From: Falciphora oryzae
Lineage: Eukaryota; Ascomycota; Sordariomycetes; Magnaporthales; Magnaporthaceae
Length of the DNA stretch: 64,000 nucleotides
Assembly: GCA_000733355.1 (NCBI GenBank)
Contig: JNVV01000035.1
Coordinates: 135,682-199,681 of the forward strand
Direction of reading: 5' to 3'
The position numbers were made by a program, and so were the translations under genes. Every line of letters begins with the position of its first letter. Within the stretch, counting starts at the first letter, position 1. The notes below the pieces were generated by a model, which was not told the DNA's origin, ran no database searches, and saw only the letters and a list, made by a program, of their open reading frames with translations. Shown here piece after piece: positions 1 through 11,600 of this stretch.

Positions 1-616
1 AGAGGATCACTGGAGGCAGTCAGAGCCGAGGGATAGCCGCGCACGACGCATCACAGACGTTCGTTGTTTAAACGCGCATCGGCCTCAAACGTGGAGGTTA
101 CAATGAAGGCGACCTCGTGGCAAGGGGATGAAAGTCACTGCAAGTGTTTGTGGGGCGGACCTCCTTTTCTGGCGACAAGGTCCACTGCCCCAATTTGATT
201 CGCTCAGAATCCCCCAAGCGACCTTGTTGGCAAGCGCCTGCTGTGTCCCAGGGCTATTTACGTCATGGCTTCTTGTCGACAACACCACCAAAAGCTGCCA
301 GCCAAACCACCTCAGCTTTCTTGACATCCAATCGAGACCACGAGACGACGACGTCTTGGGACGCACATTCCTTGGTTTTCCAACCCCCCTCAACCATGGC
401 GCATTTACTGATATCATGGCGCCCGCGCGGCTGCCTTTGTCCATCGAGTGTTGGGCGCTTCCCCCAAAACAGCCGCAAGACATCGCATCGAACCAGCGTT
501 TCTTTGTCGCATTGTCCAGCCCCGGATGATTGCTAGTTGAGATCTCCGTGGCTATTTCTGACTGCTGTCCCTGCGAGGCCAGCCTTGCACCTCTAATTTT
601 TTTTGGATTCAACAGA
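1..616. other. intergenic, 5' flank of CAP gene
   Basis: I see no supportable gene here. The open frames on both strands overlap each other, lack recognisable domains and look like chance frames in moderately GC-rich DNA. The last part presumably holds the promoter and 5' UTR of the CAP-family gene that begins at 617. Confidence 0.5.
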
Positions 617-1300
617 ATGCCAAATCCTGTATCATCCCCTTTTCGGCTCATCTCTGCCATCATCCTGCTCCTCCATCACGCCAGCGCATCCCCGCCCTCC
701 CCTGTCGTCGAGAGAGAGGTGCAGGTTGTCACTGTGACGGCGGCGCCCACCATCCCATCCGACGCCCCCGAGTATGTCTCGCGCGACCACTTCACATCGG
801 CCGTGCTCAACAGCACCAACGCGTACCGCCGCGACCACAGCGGCGCCAACTTGACCTGGAACGACACGCTCGCGCGCTTCGCCGACGACTACCTCACCAA
901 GGAGGTGACCGACAAGTGCGAGTTCGAGCACTCGGGCGGGCCCTACGGCGAGAACCTCGCCATCGGCTACCCGTCTGCGCGCTCCGCGATCGAGGCCTGG
1001 GGCGACGAGCGCGAGCGGTACGACTTCCAAAAGGCCGACTTCACCGAGGAGACGGGCCACTTCACGCAGCTCGTCTGGCGCAACACAAGCGACGTCGGCT
1101 GTGCGAGGCGCCTGTGCGGCACCAAGGGCTGGTACCTCGTCTGCGAGTACTGGCCCAGCGGCAACGTCATCGGCGAGTTCAAGGACATGGTCGCGGGTCC
1201 CGTCGAGGGCGCGTCTTGGAGGGGAGGCGCGAGTCCGTCGACGATTAGGCTCTCCTTTGTATTTGGAGCCGCGGCCCTGGTGGCCCTGTTGATTTTCTAA
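617..1300 (+). CDS. CAP/PR-1-like (SCP/TAPS) secreted protein, probably GPI-anchored
   Basis: This is a single exon of 227 codons. An in-frame start at 530 exists, but the ATG at 617 is preferred because it places a hydrophobic signal peptide (about residues 8-24) at the N-terminus. A CAP domain follows: an N-terminal helix with NSTNAYRRDH, the HSGGPYGENLA signature, GHFTQLVWRNTSDVGCA with the conserved His, and LVCEYWPSGNVIGEF. CAP proteins are extracellular and bind sterols or lipids in several fungi, but that role is inferred from the family and not seen here. The last about 17 residues are hydrophobic after a small-residue stretch, which suggests a GPI-anchor signal and a cell-wall or membrane location. 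N-glycosylation sequons (NST, NLT, NDT, NTS) are present. Confidence 0.9.
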   Translation: MPNPVSSPFRLISAIILLLHHASASPPSPVVEREVQVVTVTAAPTIPSDAPEYVSRDHFTSAVLNSTNAYRRDHSGANLTWNDTLARFADDYLTKEVTDKCEFEHSGGPYGENLAIGYPSARSAIEAWGDERERYDFQKADFTEETGHFTQLVWRNTSDVGCARRLCGTKGWYLVCEYWPSGNVIGEFKDMVAGPVEGASWRGGASPSTIRLSFVFGAAALVALLIF

Positions 1301-1443
1301 TGGCTTGCTCTCTTTTGGTTACAGCAGCGCCGACCTTTTGTCGAGGCCTCACAATAATACCCAATTTCAGCGATTCTTTTCTCTTTATTCGTCTCATCAA
1401 TCCCGCTGTCAAAGCCAATTGACCGGCGCCTACAGCGACCTCC

Positions 1444-2345
1444 CTAATTATACTCGTACCCGCCGCTGGCGGAGATAGTCTGCCCCGTGATCCACGAGGC
1501 AGCCGGGCTGGCCAGCCATGCCACCGTGTTGGCGATCTCCTCGACGGTGCCGAACCGATGCTGCAGGGGCGTCATTGCCAGGATCCCGGCGACGAGCCCT
1601 TCCGGCATCTCTTGCGACAAGCGGGTGTCGACCGGGCCCGAGCTGACCACGTTGGCCGTCGTCCCGCGCGCGCCCAGCTCCGTCGCCCATACCCGCGTCG
1701 CGGCCTCGAGCCCGCCCTTGGAAGCCCCGTACGCCGACAGGCCAGCGACGCCGCCCCGGGCCGCGATTGACGAGATGCTGATGATACGCCCGCGCCCTCC
1801 CGGGCCCCGGGGGTCGATGTACGGCAGCAGCGCGTGCACGAGCGCCACGGGCCCGCGCAGGTTGATGTTGTACACGCTGTCGAAGAACTCGGGCGTCGTC
1901 TCGGCGAGAGGCACGTTGGGCGCGATCGCGGCGTTGTTGACCAGGATGTCGAGCTCGAACTTGCCCTCGTCGGACCAGTCGATCGAGCGCGCGAGCTCCG
2001 CCACGATCTGCGCTGGGCCGTCGGGTGCGCCTAGGTCGCCTCGCACGCCGTAGGCCTTGGGCTTGTGCGGGAGCGCCGTGATCTCGCGCTTGAGCTCCTC
2101 TATCTTGGCAGCGCTCGACTCCGTCGTGTAGCCCATGATGACCTGTGATGGGCTTCTGTTAGCATTCAGCGATTTTTAAGCTGCAGTCGATGTTAGTGCG
2201 TGGCTTGTCCACATACATTGGCCCCCTGCCTTGCGAGTTCGAGCGCGATGCCGACCCCAATGCCCCTGGACGCGCCGGTCACCAAGGCAGTTCTTCCCTT
2301 AAGTGGGAGAGCGTAGTTCGTCTTCTGGGAGTCAGCGGTCGCCAT
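1444..2345 (-). CDS. short-chain dehydrogenase/reductase (SDR), classical type
   Basis: There are two exons, 2345-2217 and 2142-1444, separated by a 74-bp intron (donor GTATGT, branch GCTAAC, acceptor CACAG). The joined product is 275 aa. The Rossmann signature TGASRGIG lies at about residues 23-30, NNAA at about 112-115, the SISS serines near 165-168 and the catalytic pair in YGASK (Tyr181, Lys185). The C-terminal substrate loop contains SSGPVDTRLS. Together these mark a classical NAD(P)H-dependent SDR related to 3-oxoacyl-ACP reductase and polyketide-type ketoreductases. The substrate is not deducible. The start at 2345 is chosen because it opens exactly before the first beta strand of the fold. 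No neighbouring biosynthetic genes suggest a pathway. Confidence 0.9.
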
Positions 2346-2833
2346 TTTCAGATGCCTCCAGCTTTCCTTCAGAGGTGCACTTCTCGTGGCTATCATGCTA
2401 AAGCTGTGATCGGGGACGCAAGGATACATATAGGACATCGGCGGCACAACGATCAAGGTAATAAGTAATGTTTCCCCTGAACCTACCACAACTTATCATG
2501 ATCTTCATAACGCCAAGCGGGACGGGATCTAACCTCCGCCGTCCCCCGCACGCTGATTGAGGCCCATCCGTCGTGGGTTGCAATACAGGAACCACAAATG
2601 TAATGAATGGGCGGCATGCCCACTTAAATGGTGTGCGTCGTTCAAATGTGATTGGAGCCGGCAGTTGGATGCACAATAGATGCAACCGTCGCCGCCGCCC
2701 CATCCATGCAGGCTGCCAGATTTCGCGCAGAAACAAGATTTGCGAGGGGTTTAATCTTCATTCGGAATACCTAGGTCGGAGGTGCATATCATAACCATGA
2801 GACCCTACAAGTCCAGCGCAGTGACACCTAGAG

Positions 2834-3972
2834 TCACTGTTTTCCCTTGAACAGCGGCGTGAGGAACTCTTCGACCCCAGTGAACTTCAGGTCAGGAAGC
2901 AGCTTGTTCCACTCATCCGACGTGTCCCACGCGCCCCTCACCACGGCGCGCAGGACGCTGGCGAACATTTTGCGCGAGAGCTCCTCCGTCATGTCGGGCG
3001 CGAGGGAGGGGTGCTCGACCTTGGGCGCCCATTTGGTCGGCAGCCTCCCCGCCTCGAGGTCCTCCATCTTCACCCACTCGACCTCCATCGGCGCGCCCCT
3101 GGCCCGCCCCGCCAGCTCCAGCAGGTCCGTGTACCGGATGCTCTCGCCGCAGATGCCGCCGCTGACCGGCCACGCCCCCTCGTACTCGACGACGCGCACC
3201 ACCGCCGCGCGCAGGTCGTCAAGGGTCGTGAGGGCCACGCGCGCGTCGGCGTGGCCCTCGACGGCGACGGCGACGCCGGCGTCGATATTCATAAGGATCT
3301 CGAAGACGGCGACGTGCGCCGTCGTCTTGTGCGGGAAGCCCAGGTAGTTGGTGAACAGGCCCGGCCATAGCAGCGTGTACTCGAGCACCTTGCCGTCCTT
3401 GTTAAGGTCGGCCAGGTAGTCGCGCACGAGCAGCTTATTGGCGTACCACGTTACGATGTGCGCGTTGGCCGCGAGCGACGCGCCCATGCTCCACTCGCCC
3501 GGGATGTAGCGCGCCACACCGGCCTCGACCGAAGCGTCGATTAGCAGCTTCTGGGCCCGCGCGCCCTCGTCCTTGTCGGCCGTGAAGAAGCAGAGGACGG
3601 TGTTGACCCCGGCCAGGAGGCGGACCAGCTCGGCCTTGTCGCCGAACTCGGTCTGGACCCACGTCACGCCTGGGAGGCTGGGCTGGGTGGAGGTGTCCTG
3701 GAAGTGATGTTAGCTGGGTGCCCAGAGTGAACTTCAGGGGCTAGCTTCAGAGATGGGGTACCTTGCGCATCAAGCCTAGGATGTCATGCCCGCCTGTTCC
3801 GACAAGGGCATCGACCATTTCTCTGGCGAGTTCTGTTTGACACAAGTTAGCACACAAACCCGCCCATCGCCAGGTCTAATTATATCTCCATGGAACCAGC
3901 GACCAGGTGCATCTTTTGCATGCAAGGGGTTGACATACGACCACCCGCACCAGCAACAGCAATCTTGACCAT
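2834..3972 (-). CDS. NmrA-like / isoflavone-reductase-like NAD(P)-binding protein
   Basis: There are three exons: 3972-3939, 3832-3762 and 3697-2834 (introns of 106 and 64 bp). The splices restore a 322-aa protein. Exon 1 begins MVKIAVAGAGGQ, the glycine-rich dinucleotide loop (GxGGxxA type) of atypical SDRs. Further on, the segments RYIPGEWSM, YTLLWPGLFTNYLG and the threonine- and leucine-rich central part resemble the NmrA/PCBER group. These proteins either reduce small aromatic substrates or act as redox sensors binding NAD(P). Which of these applies cannot be told from sequence. The gene lies beside the SDR at 1444-2345 in the same orientation with about 490 bp between them, which is too far for a shared promoter. 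Confidence 0.85.
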
Positions 3973-5101
3973 CTTGGTGATTTGTCGAACAATAAAATTG
4001 AAGAGGGGGGACGTGACCACCTTGTAGAAGGTCGATGAAGCCTTAGCTCAGGGGCTCGAATACAGATAGCTTGGGAAATTCTCCTTGGTACCGCGTGGTT
4101 CATCCTCCCTTCACAAGCCCGCCGCTAGCCATTCTTAAATAGGCAGATTCCTCGATTCTAGTTTGTTCTGCATGCTACGGCGTAGCGTTCTCTGCGCCTT
4201 TGTTAGAAATGCTAGTGTGGATGTGCGCAGGCTTAGCATAACGTTATCGAGGTCATGACAAAAGGAGTCCGGAGTCTCACAATTGCTCACGCTCCGGACC
4301 CACCGTGCCCAAGCCCGAAACCTCAATGCCAGCACGCCGTGCGACGCCGACTTCTTCGGGGTTTGTATGGTGAAAAAATGGTGATCTTCTTCCCATGTGC
4401 CGCCCGGAAGCAGGAGGCGACTCGGCGCGACGCCACCCACCCCCAATCCGTGAAACTTTTATGCCACGGACTATGTGTGCGGACTTCCATGCTACAATGT
4501 GAACCGACGCGCTACCGTGCCTGTCTTCGAGAGCCCGCCTTTCCCGCATTTCTTCCTGCTCGCATGTGTCTGCATGGCAGCTGCAGGTAACCTTGGCTTT
4601 TTGGGCCCTTTACCCACTATCTAGAAATGGCCACCCCTGAGCCAATCGGCCCCCGCCATGTCACCTGCAGACCATTGGGACTGAAACTTTTGACAGCCTG
4701 GGGAACCGAGTGATTAAACGCAATGCGGCCCTTCCTTCAACCCGAAGTGTTGGGCGTTCCTGCCGCAAAAAGTTCCAGGGCTGAAGCACGCCACAGGAAC
4801 TTTGCGTCACCCGTGCTTTCCCAAGTGCACGCACGGGTAAAACGCCAGACCGCTCTCAATTTCCATTATTTAAGCAATCATGGTCTGCCTTTTTCCGCTG
4901 CGGTTCATTTGGTGACTATCCCATAGACGTTTCACCTTCATTACTCCGCTCTCTTCCGCGAAAGTCAAGCCATCAAATTATCATATTCGCACAAATCGTG
5001 AACTCGCTATTCTCATTCGACCCCTCACTGCTGTCCTGGGGCCCTATGAAAGCCCTCATCGACAACACAAGTCATCGGGGGTAGATCCTCTGGGGGTCGG
5101 G
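3973..5101. other. intergenic
   Basis: No supportable gene is seen. Short overlapping frames on both strands have no recognisable domains. The segment separates the NmrA-like gene, transcribed leftward, from the decayed region beginning near 5102. Confidence 0.4.
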
Positions 5102-7315
5102 ATGCCTGACGCTGATGTCCCCTTGTTGGCGGATGCCAATCTCTCGTATAACGAGAAACTGGTCGATATCGAGGTTGTCGACAACTCCCGCTCCGTCAAC
5201 GCTCAACTGCGAATCCAAGAGCCTCTCAGCACCGAGACGTCGAAGAGCCCTTCCGTAAGGAATGCCAATCAATATCATCCTCCCGCGGCTATGGATATAG
5301 GAGTTCCCAACTATCCAGTCAACGTATCTTCGCCAAAGGTCTCATTCCAGACACTCCCGACTCGGCTCGTTTTCGCGGGCGAGTCGATGGTTTCCACGAA
5401 CTCCAGCGTGATGCAGCTGGACACAGAAACTTCCTTGCCCGCATGGAACATATGCTACGGCTCATCGGCACTGATAAGTGCCGCCGTAAAATGGAAAGGA
5501 ATCCAAGGCCCGTCCTAGACTTAACGGCTTTTTGGGTTTTTGGTTTTTGCTTAACTTTTTCTAAAATATATCAACACTAAGGGAAGGATAGCAAAAACAA
5601 ATTAATATGGATGCGGTTTTAAATAGTACAAATTCTTTTCATATGATTCCTTTTTAATGCAAGGCTTTCAATCTTTAGAAAAATTTTAGCAAAAAACCAA
5701 AAAAAAAAAAACCAAAAAAACCGTTAGTCTAGGACAGGCCCCAAGAATTGCAGAAATCGACACAGCCACCTCAACCGCCTTCTCCTTCTTCGACAATTAG
5801 TCTCGATTCGTCGATGACAACCTCGGCGGCCACGCATCAACCTCATCGAAGAGTTATGAATCAAGAAAAAAGCCCGACTCAAATCCAGATCCGAATGCAG
5901 GAGCGATAAAAACCCCTTCAAAAGCGATAAAACACGGGTACAGATCCGACGTGCGCCACAAAACCACTTTGCTCAAGCAACTGGAGAACAAGATCGAAAT
6001 AATAGAGGAGCTCTACGTCCACCAAGGACTGACACTCCCCACTGTCATGGGCATCATGGAGAAAACGCACGGTCTGTGCCCGGGTAAGTCCATCCTCCCC
6101 ATAGAGCTTATAGAAGAGTATAATATCCGGCGGCTGACGATAATTACAGGGCGAAGGCGTACAAAACCCTAGTGGACAAACGTGGGTGGCATAGGTACCA
6201 AACCAAAAAAGACACGTGGCGATCCCAACCTCAAGGGCAAGAAGCTTCTGGGCAAGGGCAGATCCGAACCTCTACGCCACCGTCAGACGCGTCAGTGCTT
6301 GACACCGTCGGGGCTGCTGCTGCACTTCAATGACAGGCAGAAGAGCTTCAGTCTTCTAGTCACTACTGTCTCGGAGTGCACGAACGCCTTCGTCGACTCT
6401 TGGAAGTCAACTCGGTTGGCCTTTGATTGCAAAGGCCATGAACTGCAATTTGGCACCCACAGCATTGCTCGAGTCATATACCATTTTGACTGTGGCGAGC
6501 CGCGCGAAGGAGGACGTATTCTGCGAGATCATATTAGCATGATCTGGGACTTCCGGCAGAACGCACGGCAAATCAACTTGGATCACATCTTTTTGCTTGT
6601 GTTACACATTCCCGGAATTATCATGTCGGCAGGGTATACCCATATCACCAGGGTATATCTCCGATGTCTCAAAGACGCCCGGCAAGAGCCTGTCATTCGC
6701 GTGGCTTGCAGAAATGCGAGCACACTGTTTGACGTGCCGATGGGGCCCCACGCGTGAAGAGCTTCTTGACTTCTCGACACGCTACGAAGAGCTGCTGCTG
6801 CAGTCGCAGACGTGGTGCGGGGATGTCGGCCGGGGCGCTTTAGGGCTTGACTCCCTGCTTTTGGACTTTGAGCTCTGCAGGGTGCCCGTCTCCCCAATCT
6901 AGTGGGACGAGTTGAGAATTTTCTGGGGCGTACTTTGCAGGTGTTACTGGATGAGGGAACGAGCGCGTTGCTTCGCGCTGACGCGGCGAATGATTTTACG
7001 AGATGGATACGTCGACTTGATACAATTGTCGGGGAGCATGATGTGAGCAGCGCTGTCCCATGGAAGAGAGAATTGGAGCAAGTGGTTCCGATAATTCTCG
7101 GGGTTGTTCCCCAGATTTGGGATTATGATTTGCTCAGTGATTCGGCGATTGGGCTGGGGCGGCAAGAGGAGGCCGAAACAACTCGACGCTAAATGTTCGA
7201 GTTGGATTACTACAAAGAGCTGGAGGACAAGTATTTGCATGAGGAGGAGGAGCTTAGGGAGAAGCTTGGTCGGCTTCAGGCGGACGATTGGGTGGGTGGA
7301 CGTGAGGGGCGTTAG
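5102..7315 (+). pseudogene. decayed gene region with Clr5-like segment, split by a MITE
   Basis: An open frame at 5102-5506 continues in the same frame on the far side of the inserted element (5507-5741) until a stop near 5909. A different frame at about 5951-6160 encodes IEIIEELYVHQGLTLPTVM plus an iMEKtHG motif. Downstream of a possible intron (GTAAGT to TTACAG) comes KAYKTLVDKRGWHRYQTKKD in yet another frame. This pattern resembles the fungal Clr5 DNA-binding domain. The predicted splice does not keep frame and leads to a TAG. Frames at 6182-6757 and 6902-7192 may be further remnants. I read the whole as one disrupted gene. It could instead be two short genes with introns I have not placed. 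Confidence 0.35.
5507..5741. mobile_element. MITE with long T/A-rich inverted repeats
   Basis: The element is about 235 bp and AT-rich, in otherwise balanced DNA. The ends are inverted repeats: the left begins GGCCCGTCCTAGACTTAACG and the right, read inward, begins GGGCCTGTCCTAGACTAACG. Both are followed by T-runs interrupted by GG (TTTTTGGGTTTTTGGTTTTT). The flanks carry CAA on both sides (5504-5506 and 5742-5744), consistent with a 3-bp target duplication. A 4-bp reading (CCAA) is also possible. It has no coding capacity. The end pattern parallels the Harbinger ends at 50399, 51700 and 55647 (GGGCCTGTTCAATACTAT then T-runs with GG), so a PIF/Harbinger-related MITE is the best guess. Confidence 0.7.
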
Positions 7316-8606
7316 ATGGGGTTTAGCGTGCAATAGGAATGATAGGCCCTCGCCTACAACTTTCCCGCTCTTCTGCAGCATCATTGGCCATGGAAAGGCT
7401 TCATGCCATCGAAGTCGCGGAAGCGGTCGAGGATGATGTCAGTGGCTGACCCCTGGTGTCGGTGGGATCAGAGCATAGGTGCCCAAGGCCGGGGAGGAGG
7501 TGCCGCTTACCCGAGCTCCGGACCCCGCACGCCTCAAATTTTGTGGCAGGGATCGACACATGTTGAGATTGGATTTGAGGATTGCAACCACGCAACCAAC
7601 ACTAATTGAACAGTGTGCCCCACAATTCCAAGCTTTCTGGCCATCCATGGCACAGCAGAAAAAATTCCATCGGGCGGCGCACACAAAGGTGTTGTCATCA
7701 TCAATCACGAAACACATCACACGAAGCCGTGCTGTGCCCCGATGCATGGCCCCAGCCTCTCGGTTAGATGGCTGAGCCTCAACCACGGGGAAACCCCGCG
7801 CCCAGCAGAGGGGAGAAGGCGGGCAGGCTGAGCGGGGGCAGGCTGGGCGGGCAGGAGGCGGGCAGGCTGGGCGAGCAGGAGGCGGCCACGTGAGCACAGC
7901 GCAGCCTGCAGCCGCCTCCACGCCCCAGAGAGGCGGGCCCGCTGCCGCTTGGCGATGCCCAGTTTGCTGGCGGTCCGGCCATTCACGGCTTGATGACGCC
8001 CTCCGCCAAGGGCGGTCGGCTCCAGGCGCGCGGGATCCTTGCTGCTTGGGGGACCGGTGATTTTCCTCTTCTCTGGCCGCCCAGCCTTTCCCTTTATTTA
8101 CTCCCTTCTTTCTTTTCGTCGAGTCCCCACCCCCGGCGCTTCTTTTGTCCCCTTCTTTCATTCTTGTTCTCTGGTTTCTTGTGGTGCCGTTAACCAGCAG
8201 CACAGGTCCGACTCCAGGGTTCTGACTCCGGGCGGCCCAGACCTTTGTTCGACCCTCGGACCAGCCCCGATTGGCACACGGCCTCACCGCTCCCGACGCG
8301 GGTTACCATTCCATTGTGTTCCAGCCACCGGAGAACACCTTTGCCAGACAGGCCCTCCCTGGATCGTAGGCTATAGAGATCAGGCAGAATAATTATTTCT
8401 TGTGCGAGCCAAGAGGCCGCGACGTGTGACGAGAGACTGCCTGCCGCCGCCCTCAGCTCTTCTGCCCAGTCCTCCGCATTTTGGTGGCGTCATCGGACGT
8501 TTTCGACCGCCACTGACGCGGCTGCGTGCACTGCACCGGCGTCACGACTGGATCTTGCCCACCCGCCATCTCCCAGCGACGGATCTCGCTTGCTCTCCGC
8601 ACACCG
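7316..8606. other. intergenic, 5' flank of Ca2+ ATPase
   Basis: No gene is supported. A long minus-strand frame at 7439-8287 is GC-driven, with reiterated PARPACPP-type codons from a tandemly repeated GGCGGGCAGGCTGGGC motif near 7820-7890. The final few hundred bases include pyrimidine-rich tracts (about 8075-8170) typical of fungal promoters, upstream of the ATG at 8607. Confidence 0.5.
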
Positions 8607-11600
8607 ATGGCCGACAATGAGATAAGGTCCGCGTCCCCGACGGGACTGGCGTCCCCGACGTCTCCGACGTCCATCAAGTTCGCCCAGAGCACCACGCCGC
8701 CAAAAGCCGGCACCCCGACCCCGGCCAAGCCCGACGAGCTGAACCTGGTCGACAGCCCTCCTCTGCCCAGCAACCGCTTCGCCTTCACCCCGGCCCAGCT
8801 GAATAAGCTGTCTACCACGCGCACCCTAGCCGCACTTGATGCATTCGGTGGACTGCACGGCCTGGCCGCGGGACTGCGCACCGATCTCAGTGCCGGCCTT
8901 AGCGTCGACGAAGTCGGTTTCGATGACACTGTCACCCTTGAAGAGGCCGTCGCGGCCGGCAAAGAGCGCAGGAAGCCCAAGACCACGCCTCTCCCCAGCG
9001 ACGGAAAGAAGGGACATGACCACGCGGCCGCGTTCAAGCTGGACTTTGGCGCCGAAAACAAAGGCTTCACCGACCGTCGGCGCATTTTTGGCGAGAACAG
9101 GGTGCCGCGGCGCAAGCAGAAGTCCTTCCTGCAGCTGGCCTGGATCGCCTTCAACGACAAGCTCATGTTCCTCCTGACCGTCAGCGCCACCATCTCGCTG
9201 GCCCTGGGCATCTACGAGTCGATCGAGGCGGACGATGGTGACGGCCCTCGGATCCAGTGGGTCGACGGCGTCACCGTCGTGGTGGCCATCCTGGTCATCG
9301 TCGTTGCGACCGCCACGACGGACTGGCGCAAGAACCAGAAATTCGCCAAACTGACCGCGCGCAAGGAGCAGCGAGACGTCAAGGTCATACGGTCCGGCAA
9401 GACCCAGAACATCTCTGTCCACGATCTGCTCGTCGGCGACGTCATGCACATCGAAACGGGCGACGTCGTGGCTGTCGACGGCGTGCTCATCCGCGGGTCC
9501 GGCATCCAGGTGGACGAATCGTCGCTGTCGGGCGAGTCGCATCTGGTGCACAAATCCGCAGCCATGGGTGGAAAGGGCGAGGAGGTAAACGGCATCGCTA
9601 GCCTCAAGCAATCGGCGGTACACCGTGTGTCCGCCGCCGACCCCTTCATCCTCAGCGGTACCACCGTCAACGGCGGCGTCGGCAACTACCTGGTCATATC
9701 CGTGGGTGTCAACTCCACCTTTGGCCGCACGCTCAGCGAGCTGCAAAACGACGTCGAGCCAACGCCACTGCAGCAGAAGCTGGGCAAACTGGCCAAACAG
9801 CTCATCACATTTGGTGTCATCGCCGGCTTCATCTTCTTCCTCATCATGTTCATCCGCTTCCTGGTCAACTTGCCCACCGCCGGTCGCACCCCATCCGAAA
9901 ATGCAATGGTATTCTTCAAGACGTTGATCCTCGCCGTCACCGTCATCGTCGTGACGGTCCCCGAGGGCCTCGCCCTGGCTGTCACCCTCGCACTCGCGTT
10001 CGCCACATCGAGAATGTTGCAGGATAACAACCTGGTGCGCATGATCCGGTCCTGCGAGGTCATGGGTAACGCCACATGCATCTGCTCGGATAAAACAGGA
10101 ACCCTCACACAGAACAAAATGACGGTTGTTGCGGGCCATGTTGGCATGTCGGACAAGTTTGGAGAGGCCATAGTGGGCGACTCTCCAGGCAGCCTCGGCA
10201 ATGTCACCGCCAGCCAAGCGAGTGCATCCGGGGAGGAGGGCGATGATGCGGAAAAGAAAGCTATGGGGAAATCTGCCGAGGCCACCGCCACTGCCGTGCC
10301 ATCGCCGCCTGCGAGTAGAGACACCGGCCCAAGGGGGTTGATGCAGTCACTCGCGGCTGAGGTCAGGACTTTGATCAAGGACGGCATCGCGCTCAACTCA
10401 ACAGCATTCGAGGACGGCGATGGCAAGTATGTGGGCATGAGCACCGAAACGGCCTTGCTTGACTTTGCGCGCAGCCACCTAGGCATGGGCCCCGTCAACG
10501 AGGAGCGTGACAACGCCGACATCGTCGATCTCCTGCCTTTTGACGCGTCTAATAAGTGGATGGCTGTCATGGTGCGCCTACCGAAAGATCGAGGCTTCCG
10601 CATGTTTGTCAAGGGCGCCGCCGAGGTTGTGCTCGAACGCTGCAAGACGATCCTCAACGACCCGACTGGCAGCAGGGAGCAGGGCGGAAGCGGACTGACG
10701 TCAGAGGAACTGCCCGAAGAGACGCGGGCGGAGCTTCGAGAGACCGTCCGCTCGTACGCCGTCCAGATGCTCCGCCCCGTCGCCATGGCCTACCGCGACT
10801 TCACGGACCCCAACGAGATCTTCCGCGACCCCAAAGACCTGACCTCGGTCCGCTTCCGTGACTTGTTCAAGACATCAGGTCTGACGTGGACTTGCATCTT
10901 CGGTATCAAGGACCCGCTCCGTCCCGAAGTTATTGACTCGGTGCGACAGTGCCAGGAGGCTGGCGTGCTTGTTCGCATGGTCACGGGCGACAACTTCCTG
11001 ACGGCCAAGGCTATCGCGTCAGAGTGTGGTATTTACACAGCTGGCGGCGTGGCTATGGACGGGCCAACCTTCCGACGACTGACGCCCGCACAAATGGACA
11101 TCATCATCCCGAGACTTCAGGTACTTGCGAGGTCGAGCCCAGAGGACAAGTTGACCCTTGTGTCACTCCTTAAAAAGATGAACGAGACCGTGGCCGTGAC
11201 TGGCGACGGTACGAACGACGCATTGGCCCTGAAGGCTGCTGATGTCGGATTTGCCATGGGTGTTCAGGGCACTGAGGTGGCCAAAGAGGCGGCGTCCATC
11301 ATCCTCCTTGATGACAACTTCAAGTCCATTGTGAAGGCGCTCCTTTGGGGCCGAACCGTTAACGACGCCGTTCGCAAGTTCCTGCAGTTCCAATTCACTA
11401 TCAACATCACGGCTGGTACTCTGACCGTGGTGTCGGAGCTTGTTGGCGACAACGTCTTCACCGTGGTTCAGCTGCTGTGGATGAACCTGATCATGGACAT
11501 TTTTGCGTCGCTCGGTCTGGCCACCGACTGGCCGTCGGAGGACTTTTTGAAACGGAAGCCGCAGCCGCGTCGGGCGCCGCTGGTCAGCATTACCATGTGG

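Noticed and set aside
7439..8287. 282-codon minus-strand frame upstream of the Ca2+ ATPase
   Set aside because: Its length comes from a GC-rich tandem GGGCAGGCTGGGC tract; no recognisable protein features.
8826..10217. 463-codon open frame on the minus strand inside the Ca2+ ATPase gene
   Set aside because: It mirrors GC-rich coding sequence of a well-supported P-type ATPase and its composition (His/Asp/Glu-rich low complexity) is that of an antisense shadow.
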